Shown here: piece by piece, positions 7,032-16,145 of the stretch | How positions within the stretch are numbered: position 1 is the first letter of the stretch | Layout: each line of letters starts with the position of its first letter | Source: an uncultured Erysipelotrichaceae bacterium | GTDB taxonomy: Bacteria; Bacillota_I; Bacilli_A; Erysipelotrichales; Erysipelotrichaceae | Direction of reading: 5' to 3' | Assembly (NCBI GenBank): GCA_944326055.1 | Contig: CALVCT010000058.1 | Span: 1-48,864, forward strand | DNA: 48,864 nucleotides | Translations under genes and position numbers: made by a program | The notes under the pieces: model-generated | The model's input: the letters and a program-made list of their open reading frames with translations, nothing else | The model's database searches: none | Told to the model about the DNA's origin: nothing

Positions 7032-9247
7032 ATAAAGACCGTCGTGGTCTATTGAAACTACTTATCGGGGCGATGATCATCGTCTCCTTTGTCATGGTCA
7101 TCAATGTCATCTTCGTCAGTGTCTTCAAGCTACATGTTCGTTCGATGACTTCGCTTGATGAGTATGTCACAAGTGTAAACTATATCAGAGAAGACATCTA
7201 TGCTTCTCGAGGCAATATCTATGATGCGAATGGCATCACTATCGCCCAAGATAAGAACACATATAGCATCATCTGCTATATGAGCAAATCACGTTATAAT
7301 GCAGATGGTTCCCCAGCACATGTCGAGGATATCGATTATACAGCCAATGTCTTAGCTAATCTCTTAGGTGGTGATGCCAAGGAGATAGCGGCGATCTTAG
7401 AGTCGGCAGAAGGAAAATATCAAACAGAGATCGGTACTGTTGGTCGTCAGATCGACGAAAAAGTCAAAGAAGCTATTGAAGAGTATGAATTGCCGGGAGT
7501 AGATTTTGTTGCTTCCAGCAAGCGTTATTATCCACTTGGTGATATCATGAGTCCTTATCTTGTCGGTTTTGCCCAAGATGATGCTGGGAAGCTTGTCGGC
7601 AAGATGGGCGTTGAACAATATCTAAATGATGAACTTTCAGGTATCGATGGTTATCGTGTCTATCAAGCAGATGAAGATGGATATGTCCTTCCAGGTATGA
7701 CAGAGGAGATCAAAGAACCACAAGATGGCTATGATGTATATCTTACTTTAGATAATGTCATTCAAGAAGCTCTAGAGACAGCTTTAGAGAAAACGATGGA
7801 AGAGCGCAATGCCTCAAGGGCATGGGGTGCTGTCGTCGAGATCGATTCAGGAAAGATCTTAGCTTGGGGACAATCACCTTCATATGATCCAAATAAGCTC
7901 GATATCGAAGAATACAATAACTTCGGTAGTCAGACGATGTTTGAGCCAGGATCAGTCTTCAAATCATTTGCCTATGCAGCAGCGATGGAAGAGGGCGTCT
8001 ATGATGGAACGGTCGGCGTTGATTCCGGTAACTTCTGCTTTGTTTCAAATGGCACAGATCCAGTGCGTACATATAGTAACGATAACTATGGCTGTTTGAC
8101 CAATTCAGAAGATAAGGTCTATGGATGGGTCGAATATGATTATGGTCTTATCATGTCATTGAATACAGTGACTGCTTCGATAGTGACTGACCTTATCTCA
8201 CCAGATAAATACCTTGAATATCTCTATGACTTCGGTTTCTTTCAAAGAGTCGATACAGATGGCATCAGAGAGAATGTCGGTAGTATCAACTTTTCCCAAC
8301 CTGTTGAAAAACTCACAGCGACTTATGGTGCAGGTCTAACGGTCAATATGTTAGAGCTACTACAAGCCTATACAGCGATCTTTGGCAACGGTGAGATGGT
8401 CAAGCCTTATTTTATCGAGCGTATCGTCAATAATGATACAGGATCTATCATCTATGAGGGACAAAGAGAAGTCGTTTCGACACCTATCAGCGAAGATACG
8501 GCTAAGTCGATGCAGGATCTACTCAGACGTGTCGTCACCGATGAAGCAGGTACAGCCAAACACTATGAAGTCGAGGGCTTAGATGTCATGGCTAAGACAG
8601 GTACACAACAGATCCTTGATAAATCTGGTATCTATATCGATGGATCTGATGTCTTGTCATCCGTCATCTTAGCTTTCCCATATGACGATCCACAATACAT
8701 GATCTATTATGCATTTGAGTCAGCATATGACAGAAACAACCATTACTACACTGGTCCGATCACGGAACTTATCGAACGTGTTGGTCTTTTAGGTGGTCTG
8801 ACTGATGAGATGAACACAAATGAAGAAGAAGTATCGAATACGATAGTCAAAGAAGAGATGCCGAATCTCAAAGGTCAGACGCTTGAGGAAGCTAAGGAAC
8901 GATTAGATGGTCATGATGTCGTTGTCTTGGGTGATGGAGCGACGATCTTAGATCAATATCCAAAAGAAGGTTCGACCATCTACTCTAATCACAAGATCTA
9001 TCTTTTGACCTCGACTTCTAGTTTCACTATGCCAGATCTAACTGGTTGGTCACGTAAAGAAGTAACGGAACTTTGGTCTATTACAGGTGTGCCGTTTACA
9101 CTTGATGGTTATGGCGTCGTGACGTCACAATCGATAGCGCCAGGAGAGGTGGTCAGTAAAGACGATGTGATCATCGTGACACTAGAGGATCTTAAAGATC
9201 CAAACGCATCTAGCACTGATACAGATAGCGAAACGATAGAAGAATGA
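7028..9247 (+). CDS. Class B penicillin-binding protein with PASTA domains (FtsI/PbpB type)
   Basis: The division transpeptidase of 739 aa. It has a single N-terminal membrane anchor (about 8-34), a dimerisation domain beginning IYASRGNIYDANG, and a transpeptidase domain with S309-V-F-K (in EPGSVFK), S377-L-N and K523-T-G-T. Two PASTA repeats follow (about 615-675 and 676-728), then an Asp/Ser/Thr/Glu tail. PASTA domains bind peptidoglycan and are common on Bacillota PbpB/Pbp2x proteins. The stop codon lies in the loop of a terminator hairpin. Confidence 0.95.
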   Translation: MNKDRRGLLKLLIGAMIIVSFVMVINVIFVSVFKLHVRSMTSLDEYVTSVNYIREDIYASRGNIYDANGITIAQDKNTYSIICYMSKSRYNADGSPAHVEDIDYTANVLANLLGGDAKEIAAILESAEGKYQTEIGTVGRQIDEKVKEAIEEYELPGVDFVASSKRYYPLGDIMSPYLVGFAQDDAGKLVGKMGVEQYLNDELSGIDGYRVYQADEDGYVLPGMTEEIKEPQDGYDVYLTLDNVIQEALETALEKTMEERNASRAWGAVVEIDSGKILAWGQSPSYDPNKLDIEEYNNFGSQTMFEPGSVFKSFAYAAAMEEGVYDGTVGVDSGNFCFVSNGTDPVRTYSNDNYGCLTNSEDKVYGWVEYDYGLIMSLNTVTASIVTDLISPDKYLEYLYDFGFFQRVDTDGIRENVGSINFSQPVEKLTATYGAGLTVNMLELLQAYTAIFGNGEMVKPYFIERIVNNDTGSIIYEGQREVVSTPISEDTAKSMQDLLRRVVTDEAGTAKHYEVEGLDVMAKTGTQQILDKSGIYIDGSDVLSSVILAFPYDDPQYMIYYAFESAYDRNNHYYTGPITELIERVGLLGGLTDEMNTNEEEVSNTIVKEEMPNLKGQTLEEAKERLDGHDVVVLGDGATILDQYPKEGSTIYSNHKIYLLTSTSSFTMPDLTGWSRKEVTELWSITGVPFTLDGYGVVTSQSIAPGEVVSKDDVIIVTLEDLKDPNASSTDTDSETIEE

Positions 9248-9264
9248 TATCTTCTATCTTTTTT
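9235..9264 (+). terminator. Terminator between the PBP gene and mraY
   Basis: GATAGAAGA (9235-9243) and TCTTCTATC (9250-9258) form a perfect 9-bp stem with loop ATGATA, followed by six T (9259-9264). The PBP stop TGA (9245-9247) is in the loop. It splits the mra cluster into two transcription units. Confidence 0.85.
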
Positions 9265-9281
9265 ATCTCTAAGAATCATTG

Positions 9282-9287
9282 TATAAT
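9282..9287 (+). promoter_or_regulatory. -10 box for mraY (probable leaderless transcript)
   Basis: A perfect TATAAT lies 10 nt before the mraY ATG at 9298. No clear -35 is seen 17 bp upstream, where the T-tract of the terminator lies. Transcription would begin about 9294, leaving a leader of only a few nucleotides and no Shine-Dalgarno. Confidence 0.5.
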
Positions 9288-9297
9288 ATCGTCTGCT

Positions 9298-10269
9298 ATG
9301 GGATCTGTAATAACACTTTTATTAGCGTTCATCGTATCGCTTGGCATCACGTTGGTCTTGATGCCACTGTATATCAAAGCCTTGAAGGCTCTTAAATATT
9401 CTCAGACTGTCTCTGAATATGCCCTAGAGGAATACAAAGAGAAGGGCAAGACACCGATCATGGGTGGATTATTGTTTGTGGTCATACCACTTGTCGTCGT
9501 TGCGCTCATAGACATCAGGACCCTGTTTGATCCAGCATGTCTTTTGATCATCGTTTCTTATGTCTCTTTCTGCTTTATTGGCTTTTTGGATGATATCCTC
9601 ATCATCATTCGCCACGACAATGAAGGACTGGCACCAAAGCTCAAGATGGCTCTCCAACTGATCTTTGCGTTTGTCATCTGGTTGATCTTTAAAGATGTGA
9701 TGGGTTCTGATCTCTATCTGCCACTTATCGGTATCCGTTTGCCACTTGGCATCTTTTATGGATTGTTCTGTGTCTTTATGTATACAGCAGAAGCTAATGC
9801 GGTCAACTTTACAGATGGAATGGATGGCTTGTGTAGTGGTGTATCGATAATCGCTATCGTTCCATATCTCATATTTGCGCTTATCGAAGGTCGCTATGAT
9901 ATAGCTTTGCTCATCGTTTCGATCATAGGTGCCCTACTTGGATATCTGCGCTATAATTTTTTTCCTGCTAAGATCTTCATGGGCGATAGTGGATCACTTG
10001 CACTAGGTGCTCTGTTTACAAGTATCGCCATCGCTTTAGATAAAGAACTATTATTGATCGTTGTTGGCGGCGTCTTCTTTTGGGAGATGCTATGTGTTTG
10101 TATCCAACAGCTTGCAGTACGCTTATTTCATAAGCGAGTCTTTAAGTTCACACCTATCCACTATGCCTTTGTCTTAGCTGGGCTTAAAGAAAAGACGGTC
10201 GTGAAACGCTTTTATATCATACAAGTCATCTGCTCTTTGATCGGGCTAATTATTGGAGTGTTAGGATGA
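9298..10269 (+). CDS. mraY: Phospho-N-acetylmuramoyl-pentapeptide transferase MraY
   Basis: MraY transfers phospho-MurNAc-pentapeptide to undecaprenyl phosphate to make lipid I. About ten membrane spans are seen, with the catalytic signatures FLDDILIIIRHDN, EANAVNFTDGMDGL and FMGDSGSLALG. The ATG at 9298 gives 323 aa starting GSVITLLLAF, which matches the family N terminus. The frame stays open to 9244, where an ATGA overlap with the PBP stop exists, but that adds 18 residues and lies in the terminator hairpin. No ribosome-binding site precedes 9298. The stop overlaps murD. Confidence 0.95.
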   Translation: MGSVITLLLAFIVSLGITLVLMPLYIKALKALKYSQTVSEYALEEYKEKGKTPIMGGLLFVVIPLVVVALIDIRTLFDPACLLIIVSYVSFCFIGFLDDILIIIRHDNEGLAPKLKMALQLIFAFVIWLIFKDVMGSDLYLPLIGIRLPLGIFYGLFCVFMYTAEANAVNFTDGMDGLCSGVSIIAIVPYLIFALIEGRYDIALLIVSIIGALLGYLRYNFFPAKIFMGDSGSLALGALFTSIAIALDKELLLIVVGGVFFWEMLCVCIQQLAVRLFHKRVFKFTPIHYAFVLAGLKEKTVVKRFYIIQVICSLIGLIIGVLG

Positions 10270-11567
10270 GAGCCTTAGTCGTTGGTGCTGCTTTAAGTGG
10301 GATCGCTATCAGTAAACTACTAGTCAAAAAAGGCTATGAGGTCTATCTGACAGATATCAAAGCGATCAAAGAGAAAGAAGAACTAGAAACATTAGGTATC
10401 AAAGTCTATGATGGCGGACATCCCGATCTTTTAAAGGAACTAAGGTATGATCTAGTGATCAAGAATCCTGGTATCAAATATGATGTCCCATTCATCAAAG
10501 ATCTCATGGATGCTGGATATACGATACTCAACGAGATCGATGTTGCTCTGTCTTTTGTCTCGAGGTATCGTTATGCGGCTATCACTGGAACAAATGGCAA
10601 GACGACAACGACGACGCTTCTCAGCGAGATCTTAAAAAGGGGAGAGCGTAAGAGTTTTGCATGTGGCAATATCGGCTTACCGGTAAGTGAGATCGTCTTA
10701 GATAATGGCGATGATGATATCGATCTTGCGATCGAGATCGCTGCATTCCAACTCATCGCAGCTCCACACTTCCATCCACTTGTCAGTGTCTGCATGAATC
10801 TGACACCTGATCACATCGATTATTTTCATGACTTAGATGCTTACTATGAAGCCAAGATGTTAGTGTATAAGAATCAAAGAGATGATGATTGGTTCCTTTT
10901 AAATGTAGATGATGAAGAGATCATAGAGCACGCCAAAGATATCAAATGTAAAGTCGTCACTTTTTCACTTGAAAAAAAGGCTGATCTTATGCGCGATGGT
11001 GATAAGATAACGCTTTTTGGCAAGGAGCTCTTTGATGTGCATGACCTGAGGTTGCCTGGCAAGCACAATCTCTACAACGCAATGGTCGCAGCTTGTATGG
11101 CTTATAAAATGGGCATCGCTACTTCTGATATAAAAGATGCGATAAGTAAGTTCAAAGGTGTTCGTCATCGTTTGGAATATGTCGATACGATCGACGGTGT
11201 CGCTTACTATAATGATTCAAAAGGGACAAACCCAGATGCAACAAAGGTAGCACTTTCGTCGTTTAAGGAAGTCATCTTACTTGCGGGTGGCTATGATAAA
11301 AAGACAGGTTTCAAAGAGATCGTTCCTTATCTTAAACATGTCAAGAAGATGTTCGTCTATGGAAAGACGAAATATGAGATCAAAAAGATATACTCTGAAG
11401 CCGTGATCTGTGAAGACCTTAAAGAAGCGACGCTGAGAGCGAAAGATGCTGCTGGTAGTGGTGATGTCATCTTATTGTCGCCGATGTGTGCTTCTTGGGA
11501 TCAATTCAACAATTATGAAGAGCGAGGTGACTATTTTGTCAAACTTGTTGAGTCGTTTAGAATTTGA
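10266..11567 (+). CDS. murD: UDP-N-acetylmuramoylalanine--D-glutamate ligase MurD
   Basis: This ligase adds D-Glu to UDP-MurNAc-L-Ala. It has a Rossmann-like N-terminal domain (ALVVGAALSGIAISKLL), the ATP loop GTNGKTT at residues 108-114, MNLTPDHIDYF, and the C-terminal domain with YYNDSKGTNPDAT and LAGGYDKKT. The length of 433 aa is normal. It overlaps mraY by 4 nt. It is the last murein gene of the cluster; the ftsW/murG/ftsZ part found in most Bacillota does not follow. Confidence 0.96.
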   Translation: MRALVVGAALSGIAISKLLVKKGYEVYLTDIKAIKEKEELETLGIKVYDGGHPDLLKELRYDLVIKNPGIKYDVPFIKDLMDAGYTILNEIDVALSFVSRYRYAAITGTNGKTTTTTLLSEILKRGERKSFACGNIGLPVSEIVLDNGDDDIDLAIEIAAFQLIAAPHFHPLVSVCMNLTPDHIDYFHDLDAYYEAKMLVYKNQRDDDWFLLNVDDEEIIEHAKDIKCKVVTFSLEKKADLMRDGDKITLFGKELFDVHDLRLPGKHNLYNAMVAACMAYKMGIATSDIKDAISKFKGVRHRLEYVDTIDGVAYYNDSKGTNPDATKVALSSFKEVILLAGGYDKKTGFKEIVPYLKHVKKMFVYGKTKYEIKKIYSEAVICEDLKEATLRAKDAAGSGDVILLSPMCASWDQFNNYEERGDYFVKLVESFRI

Positions 11568-13080
11568 AGAAGGATATGAGCTGATCCAAGACGCTGACCT
11601 CAAGGAGCGTCTTTTACATTATTATGATGATGTCGATCTGAATGATCTTAAAGGAATAGATGATCTAAAACTTGAAGGCGAGCTCATCGAAAGGTTGAGG
11701 GCAGTTTTAAAAAGTCTTAAAGGAAAACGCGTCCTTATCGTGTCTGATTATGATACCGATGGGATCATGTCTTTGAGCATCATGTTGAGACTATTGGATA
11801 AGCTAGAGATCAAAACTAACTACCGTATTCCATCAAGAGTGAAAGATGGCTATGGCTTGAATGAAGATATCGCTAAGATCGCGATCGATCATCATTTTGA
11901 TGCGGTCATGACTTTAGATAATGGCGTCAAAGCGATCGAAGCTCTTGCCTTACTTAAAAAGGCGGGCATCATGACGATCATCATCGATCATCATGAATAT
12001 GAAAAGATGCCAGATGTCGATATCATGATCCACCCAGCTCTTCTTGTGCACGACTATCAAAAGCTCTGTACTGCAGGTATGGCCTTTCTTATCCAAAAGC
12101 TCTATCTTGATGATCCTTATAGTAATATCTTAGCTATGGTCGCGACGATCGCTGATGTCGTACCTGTTACTAAGGCCAATCGTCAGATCGTTAAAGATGG
12201 CTTGGCTCTATTTGATGAAAGAAGAGATATCGCAGAGAATATTCGCATCTTAGGTCATGCTAGAAGCTATGATAGCGAAGCTATCGCTTTTAAGATCGTA
12301 CCGCGTATCAATGCGATCTCGCGTCTAGACCCACTTTACAATATCAATCATTTTATCGATTATTTCAAAGATGGTATGATCGATCTGAAGACCGCATCGA
12401 TGATCGATGACATCAACGAGGAAAGAAAGATCAAGACACTGGCGATGCAGAAAAAAGCCAAGGAGTTAGTTGAAGATGCTCCTATACAGTTCATCGTCAG
12501 TAATGATTTTTATGAAGGACTGTGTGGTATCGTTGCTGGAAGTTTAGCAAGCGAGCTCAAGAGACCTTGTATCGTCCTTCAAGGCGATGAAGTACTCAAG
12601 GGCTCAGGACGCTCTTATGGCGATATCGATCTCTACAGTATCCTAGATAGACGAAACGACCTTTTTTTAGCTTTTGGTGGTCATAAAAAAGCCGTAGGCC
12701 TTACTATCGAGAGAAGTAATCTATCTTTGCTTAAAGAAGAGCTAAGGAACATGAAGATAGATAGTCATATCACAAAAGAGAAGATCATCTACATCAAAGA
12801 AGAAGAGCTGACATTAGAGAATCAAGAGCTCATCGATAGTTTTGCACCATTTGGTGAAGGAGTACATAAACCACTTTTCTATCTTGATCATCCACATATC
12901 AAAAGTTCATATCTCGTCAAGATGCAATATCCAAAATTCACGCTCGATAGTGGACATGAACTCTTTGGTTTTGACAAGGATCTCTATGGGCAAGTACCAA
13001 GTGGAGCTATCGGGACCATTGATCGCAATAGCTACAATAAACATAAATTGACCATGTCCTTAAAACGTTTCGTGTTATAA
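11536..13080 (+). CDS. recJ: Single-stranded-DNA exonuclease RecJ (short form)
   Basis: A DHH/DHHA1 phosphoesterase with [41 protein letters not shown] and the C-terminal [15 protein letters not shown] / [12 protein letters not shown]. RecJ degrades single-stranded DNA 5' to 3' in repair. The TTG start at 11536 is chosen because GAGGTG (11524-11529) sits 6 nt upstream, giving 514 aa; ATG 11515 and GTG 11527 are alternatives. The gene overlaps the murD 3' end. It is shorter than the Bacillus enzyme (about 786 aa), as if the C-terminal extension were missing. The order recJ-apt-rel-hisS-aspS matches Bacillus. Confidence 0.88.
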   Translation: MSNLLSRLEFEEGYELIQDADLKERLLHYYDDVDLNDLKGIDDLKLEGELIERLRAVLKSLKGKRVLIVSDYDTDGIMSLSIMLRLLDKLEIKTNYRIPSRVKDGYGLNEDIAKIAIDHHFDAVMTLDNGVKAIEALALLKKAGIMTIIIDHHEYEKMPDVDIMIHPALLVHDYQKLCTAGMAFLIQKLYLDDPYSNILAMVATIADVVPVTKANRQIVKDGLALFDERRDIAENIRILGHARSYDSEAIAFKIVPRINAISRLDPLYNINHFIDYFKDGMIDLKTASMIDDINEERKIKTLAMQKKAKELVEDAPIQFIVSNDFYEGLCGIVAGSLASELKRPCIVLQGDEVLKGSGRSYGDIDLYSILDRRNDLFLAFGGHKKAVGLTIERSNLSLLKEELRNMKIDSHITKEKIIYIKEEELTLENQELIDSFAPFGEGVHKPLFYLDHPHIKSSYLVKMQYPKFTLDSGHELFGFDKDLYGQVPSGAIGTIDRNSYNKHKLTMSLKRFVL

Positions 13081-13081
13081 T
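13073..13081 (+). promoter_or_regulatory. Extended -10 promoter for apt
   Basis: TGTTATAAT is a perfect TGn-TATAAT extended -10, overlapping the recJ stop codon (13078-13080). The expected transcription start is near 13088, about 25 nt before the apt ATG at 13113. Confidence 0.6.
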
Positions 13082-13112
13082 ATTCATGTTTTTGAAAGTG
13101 AAGGGAATTATT

Positions 13113-13625
13113 ATGGATCTAAAGAACTATATCGCAAGTGTACAAGACTTTCCAAAAGAGGGGATCTTGTTCAGAGACATCACGCCTCTCATGCAAGATG
13201 GAGAAGCTTTCCATGCTGCTACGAAACATTTCGTCGATTTCGCAAAAGAGCTTGATGTCGATATCATTGCTGGACCAGAATCACGTGGTTTCATTTTTGG
13301 TTGTCCTGTAGCTTATGAACTCAATATCGGCTTCGTACCAGTTAGAAAACCAGGGAAACTGCCAAGAGAGACAGTATCCTATAAATATGAGTTAGAGTAT
13401 GGACATAATGAACTACATATGCACGCTGATTCGATCAAGAAAGGACAGAGAGTCCTTATCATCGATGATCTATTAGCGACTGGTGGGACAGTCGATGCGA
13501 CGATCCATCTTATTGAGAAAATGGGTGGTATCGTAGTGGGCTGTGCTTTCCTTATCGAGCTTGAAGAGCTCAAAGGACGTGAACTGCTCAAAGATTACCG
13601 AGTCTTATCTGTTCTCAAATATTAA
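13113..13625 (+). CDS. apt: Adenine phosphoribosyltransferase
   Basis: Apt salvages adenine to AMP with PRPP. The 170-aa protein begins [27 protein letters not shown] and carries [11 protein letters not shown] and the PRPP motif [16 protein letters not shown] 13113 gives the family N terminus and has AAGGG 8 nt upstream; an upstream in-frame ATG at 13086 would fall about at the predicted transcription start. It lies between recJ and rel, as in Bacillus. Confidence 0.95.
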   Translation: MDLKNYIASVQDFPKEGILFRDITPLMQDGEAFHAATKHFVDFAKELDVDIIAGPESRGFIFGCPVAYELNIGFVPVRKPGKLPRETVSYKYELEYGHNELHMHADSIKKGQRVLIIDDLLATGGTVDATIHLIEKMGGIVVGCAFLIELEELKGRELLKDYRVLSVLKY

Positions 13626-13650
13626 AGGTGAAGCTTGCTTCGCTTTTTTC
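13625..13650 (+). terminator. Hairpin with T-tract between apt and rel
   Basis: GTGAAG (13628-13633) pairs with CTTCGC (13638-13643) around loop CTTG, followed by six T. It looks like an intrinsic terminator or attenuator. No promoter is obvious between it and rel, so partial read-through is inferred. Confidence 0.6.
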
Positions 13651-13671
13651 TAAAGAAAGGAGGTGGCAGTG

Positions 13672-15909
13672 ATGAGTGATGATATCGTAAACAGTATCGA
13701 TCATATCAACGGTAGTCAAAAAGAACTCACAAGAGAGATCTTTTTTGATGAAGTCCGCTCTTATATCCGTAATGAAGATTCCCTTAAGCTCATCACTAAA
13801 GCCTACGATTTTGCTAAAGAGAAGCATAAAGATCAAAAACGTAAGAGTGGTGAACCTTATTTCAACCATCTACTAGCTGTCGCTTATGAACTAGCACGCT
13901 ATAAGGTCGGACCAAAGACGATCTGTGCTGGTCTTTTACACGACTGCATGGAAGATCAAGGCGTCAGTAAAGAAGAGCTGACTGAGTTGTTTGGTGAAGA
14001 GATCACTTTCTTAGTCGATTCTGTCACAAAGATAGGCGGTATCAAGTTCAAAGATGAAGCCGAATATCAAGCGGCCAATCATCGTAAGATCTTATTTGCT
14101 ATGGCTAAGGATATCAGAGTCATCCTTATCAAGTTGGCTGATAGGTTACACAATATGCGTACGCTCGATTTTCAACCACCGCATAAACAAAAAAAGATCG
14201 CTCAAGAGACTCTTGATGTCTATGCACCTATGGCTCATCGCCTTGGTATCGCTGAGATCGAACATGAGTTAGAGAATCTTTCTTTCTATTATCTTGATCG
14301 CGAACATTATGAAGAGGTCATCCATCTTCTCAATAATAAGAAATCAGAAAGAGATGAACAGATCCAAAAGATGATCAACGAGATCTCAAAGATCCTTTCA
14401 AATAATAAGATACCTTTTAGGATCTTTGGCCGTTCTAAAGAGATCTATTCGATCTATAAGAAGATGATCGACAAAAACAAGCGTTTTGATGAGATCTTAG
14501 ATCTTTTAGCTATCCGTATCATCACGAAGACAGAACTCAATTGCTATGAGATCTTAGGTTTTATCCACGCAACTTTCCATCCTATCCCAGGCCGTTTCAA
14601 GGATTATATCGCAATGCCGAAAGTCAATATGTATCAATCGTTGCATACGACGATCGTCGGCAATGATGGTGGTATATATGAAGTACAGATCAGAACGGAA
14701 GCGATGGACGAGATCGCTGAAAGAGGTATTGCAGCCCATTGGTCATATAAAGAAGGTAAAGGTAATGCGCAAGGCAAAGAACTCAGAGCGACGCAAGATG
14801 AGCTTGATTGGTTGCGCAATTTCGATGAGGACTTTTCTGATAGTGATGATCCTCAAGAATTCATGTCGACCGTTACGCATGATGTCTTCAATGCGAATAT
14901 CTATGTCATGACACCAAAAGGTCGTGTCATCGATCTAGTCCAAGGGGCAACGCCTATCGATTTTGCCTATAGGATACATACTGAAGTAGGTAATCAGACT
15001 GTCGGTGCGATCGTCAATGGCATCTTGGTACCGCTGAACACACCGCTAAAGACAGGTGATGTGATCGAAGTCAAGACCAATAAGAACTCTGAACCATCAA
15101 GCGATTGGCTCAGTATCGTCAAGACGACAACCGCCAAAAATAAGATCAAAGCCTATCTCACTAAAAAAGAGAATGAGGAGAAAGAGGCTTTAGCTAAGAC
15201 TGGTGAGCAGATCTTTAAAGAGGATATGAAACGTCGTCAGATCTTAGAAGAGGAATACACTGATCACAAAAAGATCGAAGCGCTCTATTCGTCTTTGGGC
15301 TTTTCAACGAGTTTAGATTTCTATTATGCTATCGCTTGCAAGTCTCTGAGCACGCAATCGATAGCTGAAAAACTCGTCAAGCAGAAAAAGAATGAGGTCT
15401 CAGAAGAGACGCTGAAGCAGATAACTTCTAAAGTCCAGGCTCGTCGCAAAGCTTCATCTTCAAAGACAGGTGTACTAGTAGCTGGCGATGCAGATATGAA
15501 GACTGAGCTCGCTACATGTTGTACGCCAGTCTTTTCCGATGAGATCGTTGGCTTCGTTTCACGTGGTAAAGGGATCAAAGTCCACAGAGCTGGCTGTCCA
15601 AACGCCACTAAAGATCCTAAGCGTATCATCAGTGTTTCTTGGGATGAAGAATATCATGGTAAGATCAAATATGAAGCGAATATCCGCATCTTTTCAAGTG
15701 ATAGAAACTTCTTATTAACAGATCTTGTCACATGTGTCTCACAATATAAAGCGAATCTATTAGCAGTCAATTCAAAGGTCAATAGTGATCATTTCACGAC
15801 CACGACCTCGATGACGATCATCGTCGACGACTTAGAACACCTTGAGACCATCATGACTAACCTTCGCAAAGTAAGTAGTGTCACAAGTGTTGAAAGAGTC
15901 ATCAAATAA
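13672..15909 (+). CDS. rel: Bifunctional (p)ppGpp synthetase/hydrolase Rel
   Basis: Rel makes (p)ppGpp on stalled ribosomes and degrades it otherwise. The hydrolase HD domain is intact (AGLLHDCMEDQG; DRLHNMRTLDF), as is the synthetase domain (RFKDYIAMPKVNMYQSLHTT; VQIRTEAMDEIAERGIAAHW). TGS, helical, zinc-finger (ELATCCTPV; HRAGCPN) and ACT domains follow. ATG 13672 is preferred: AAAGGAGG lies 8 nt upstream and 745 aa is close to the Bacillus length. GTGs at 13663 and 13669 are closer to the ribosome-binding site. Confidence 0.95.
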   Translation: MSDDIVNSIDHINGSQKELTREIFFDEVRSYIRNEDSLKLITKAYDFAKEKHKDQKRKSGEPYFNHLLAVAYELARYKVGPKTICAGLLHDCMEDQGVSKEELTELFGEEITFLVDSVTKIGGIKFKDEAEYQAANHRKILFAMAKDIRVILIKLADRLHNMRTLDFQPPHKQKKIAQETLDVYAPMAHRLGIAEIEHELENLSFYYLDREHYEEVIHLLNNKKSERDEQIQKMINEISKILSNNKIPFRIFGRSKEIYSIYKKMIDKNKRFDEILDLLAIRIITKTELNCYEILGFIHATFHPIPGRFKDYIAMPKVNMYQSLHTTIVGNDGGIYEVQIRTEAMDEIAERGIAAHWSYKEGKGNAQGKELRATQDELDWLRNFDEDFSDSDDPQEFMSTVTHDVFNANIYVMTPKGRVIDLVQGATPIDFAYRIHTEVGNQTVGAIVNGILVPLNTPLKTGDVIEVKTNKNSEPSSDWLSIVKTTTAKNKIKAYLTKKENEEKEALAKTGEQIFKEDMKRRQILEEEYTDHKKIEALYSSLGFSTSLDFYYAIACKSLSTQSIAEKLVKQKKNEVSEETLKQITSKVQARRKASSSKTGVLVAGDADMKTELATCCTPVFSDEIVGFVSRGKGIKVHRAGCPNATKDPKRIISVSWDEEYHGKIKYEANIRIFSSDRNFLLTDLVTCVSQYKANLLAVNSKVNSDHFTTTTSMTIIVDDLEHLETIMTNLRKVSSVTSVERVIK

Positions 15910-15918
15910 TGCTAAAAT
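15910..15918 (+). promoter_or_regulatory. Extended -10 promoter for hisS-aspS
   Basis: TGCTAAAAT, overlapping the last base of the rel TAA stop, places the start of transcription at about 15925, just ahead of the T-box leader. Confidence 0.5.
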
Positions 15919-15921
15919 GCA

Positions 15922-16128
15922 CTAAGACCACAGGGTCGAAGGACTTTCATCGAGGGAAAGAAGAGAGAAGACGGAAGCTGCAAGTCTTCCAGAATCGATG
16001 ATCGCGGACACGACTTTAGGTCCTATCTTCAAAGGATAGGCGCATCCGGCGTTAAAGGAAGAGGGCATATGTCAACATATGAACTAAGGTGGTACCGCGT
16101 ATCTTACGTCCTTAGAGGACGTTTTTTA
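15922..16128 (+). ncRNA. T-box riboswitch of hisS-aspS with overlapping Asp/His specifiers
   Basis: The invariant T-box AAGGTGGTACCGCG is at 16086-16099. The terminator ACGTCCT/AGGACGT (16106-16112/16116-16122) ends in a T-run, and its CCTT can alternatively pair with the AAGG of the T-box. Stem I is visible as CATCGA/TCGATG enclosing GAAGAC/GTCTTC (about 15948-15999). After the 3' strand of stem I the specifier region reads GACAC (16007-16011), which contains GAC (Asp) and CAC (His) sharing one C. Uncharged tRNA would favour antitermination and raise synthetase expression. Confidence 0.93.
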
Positions 16129-16145
16129 TTTCGGAGGTAGAGAAT

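Noticed and set aside
13615-13869. 84-codon minus-strand frame across the apt-rel gap
   Set aside because: Most of it is antisense to the rel N terminus; no start signals.
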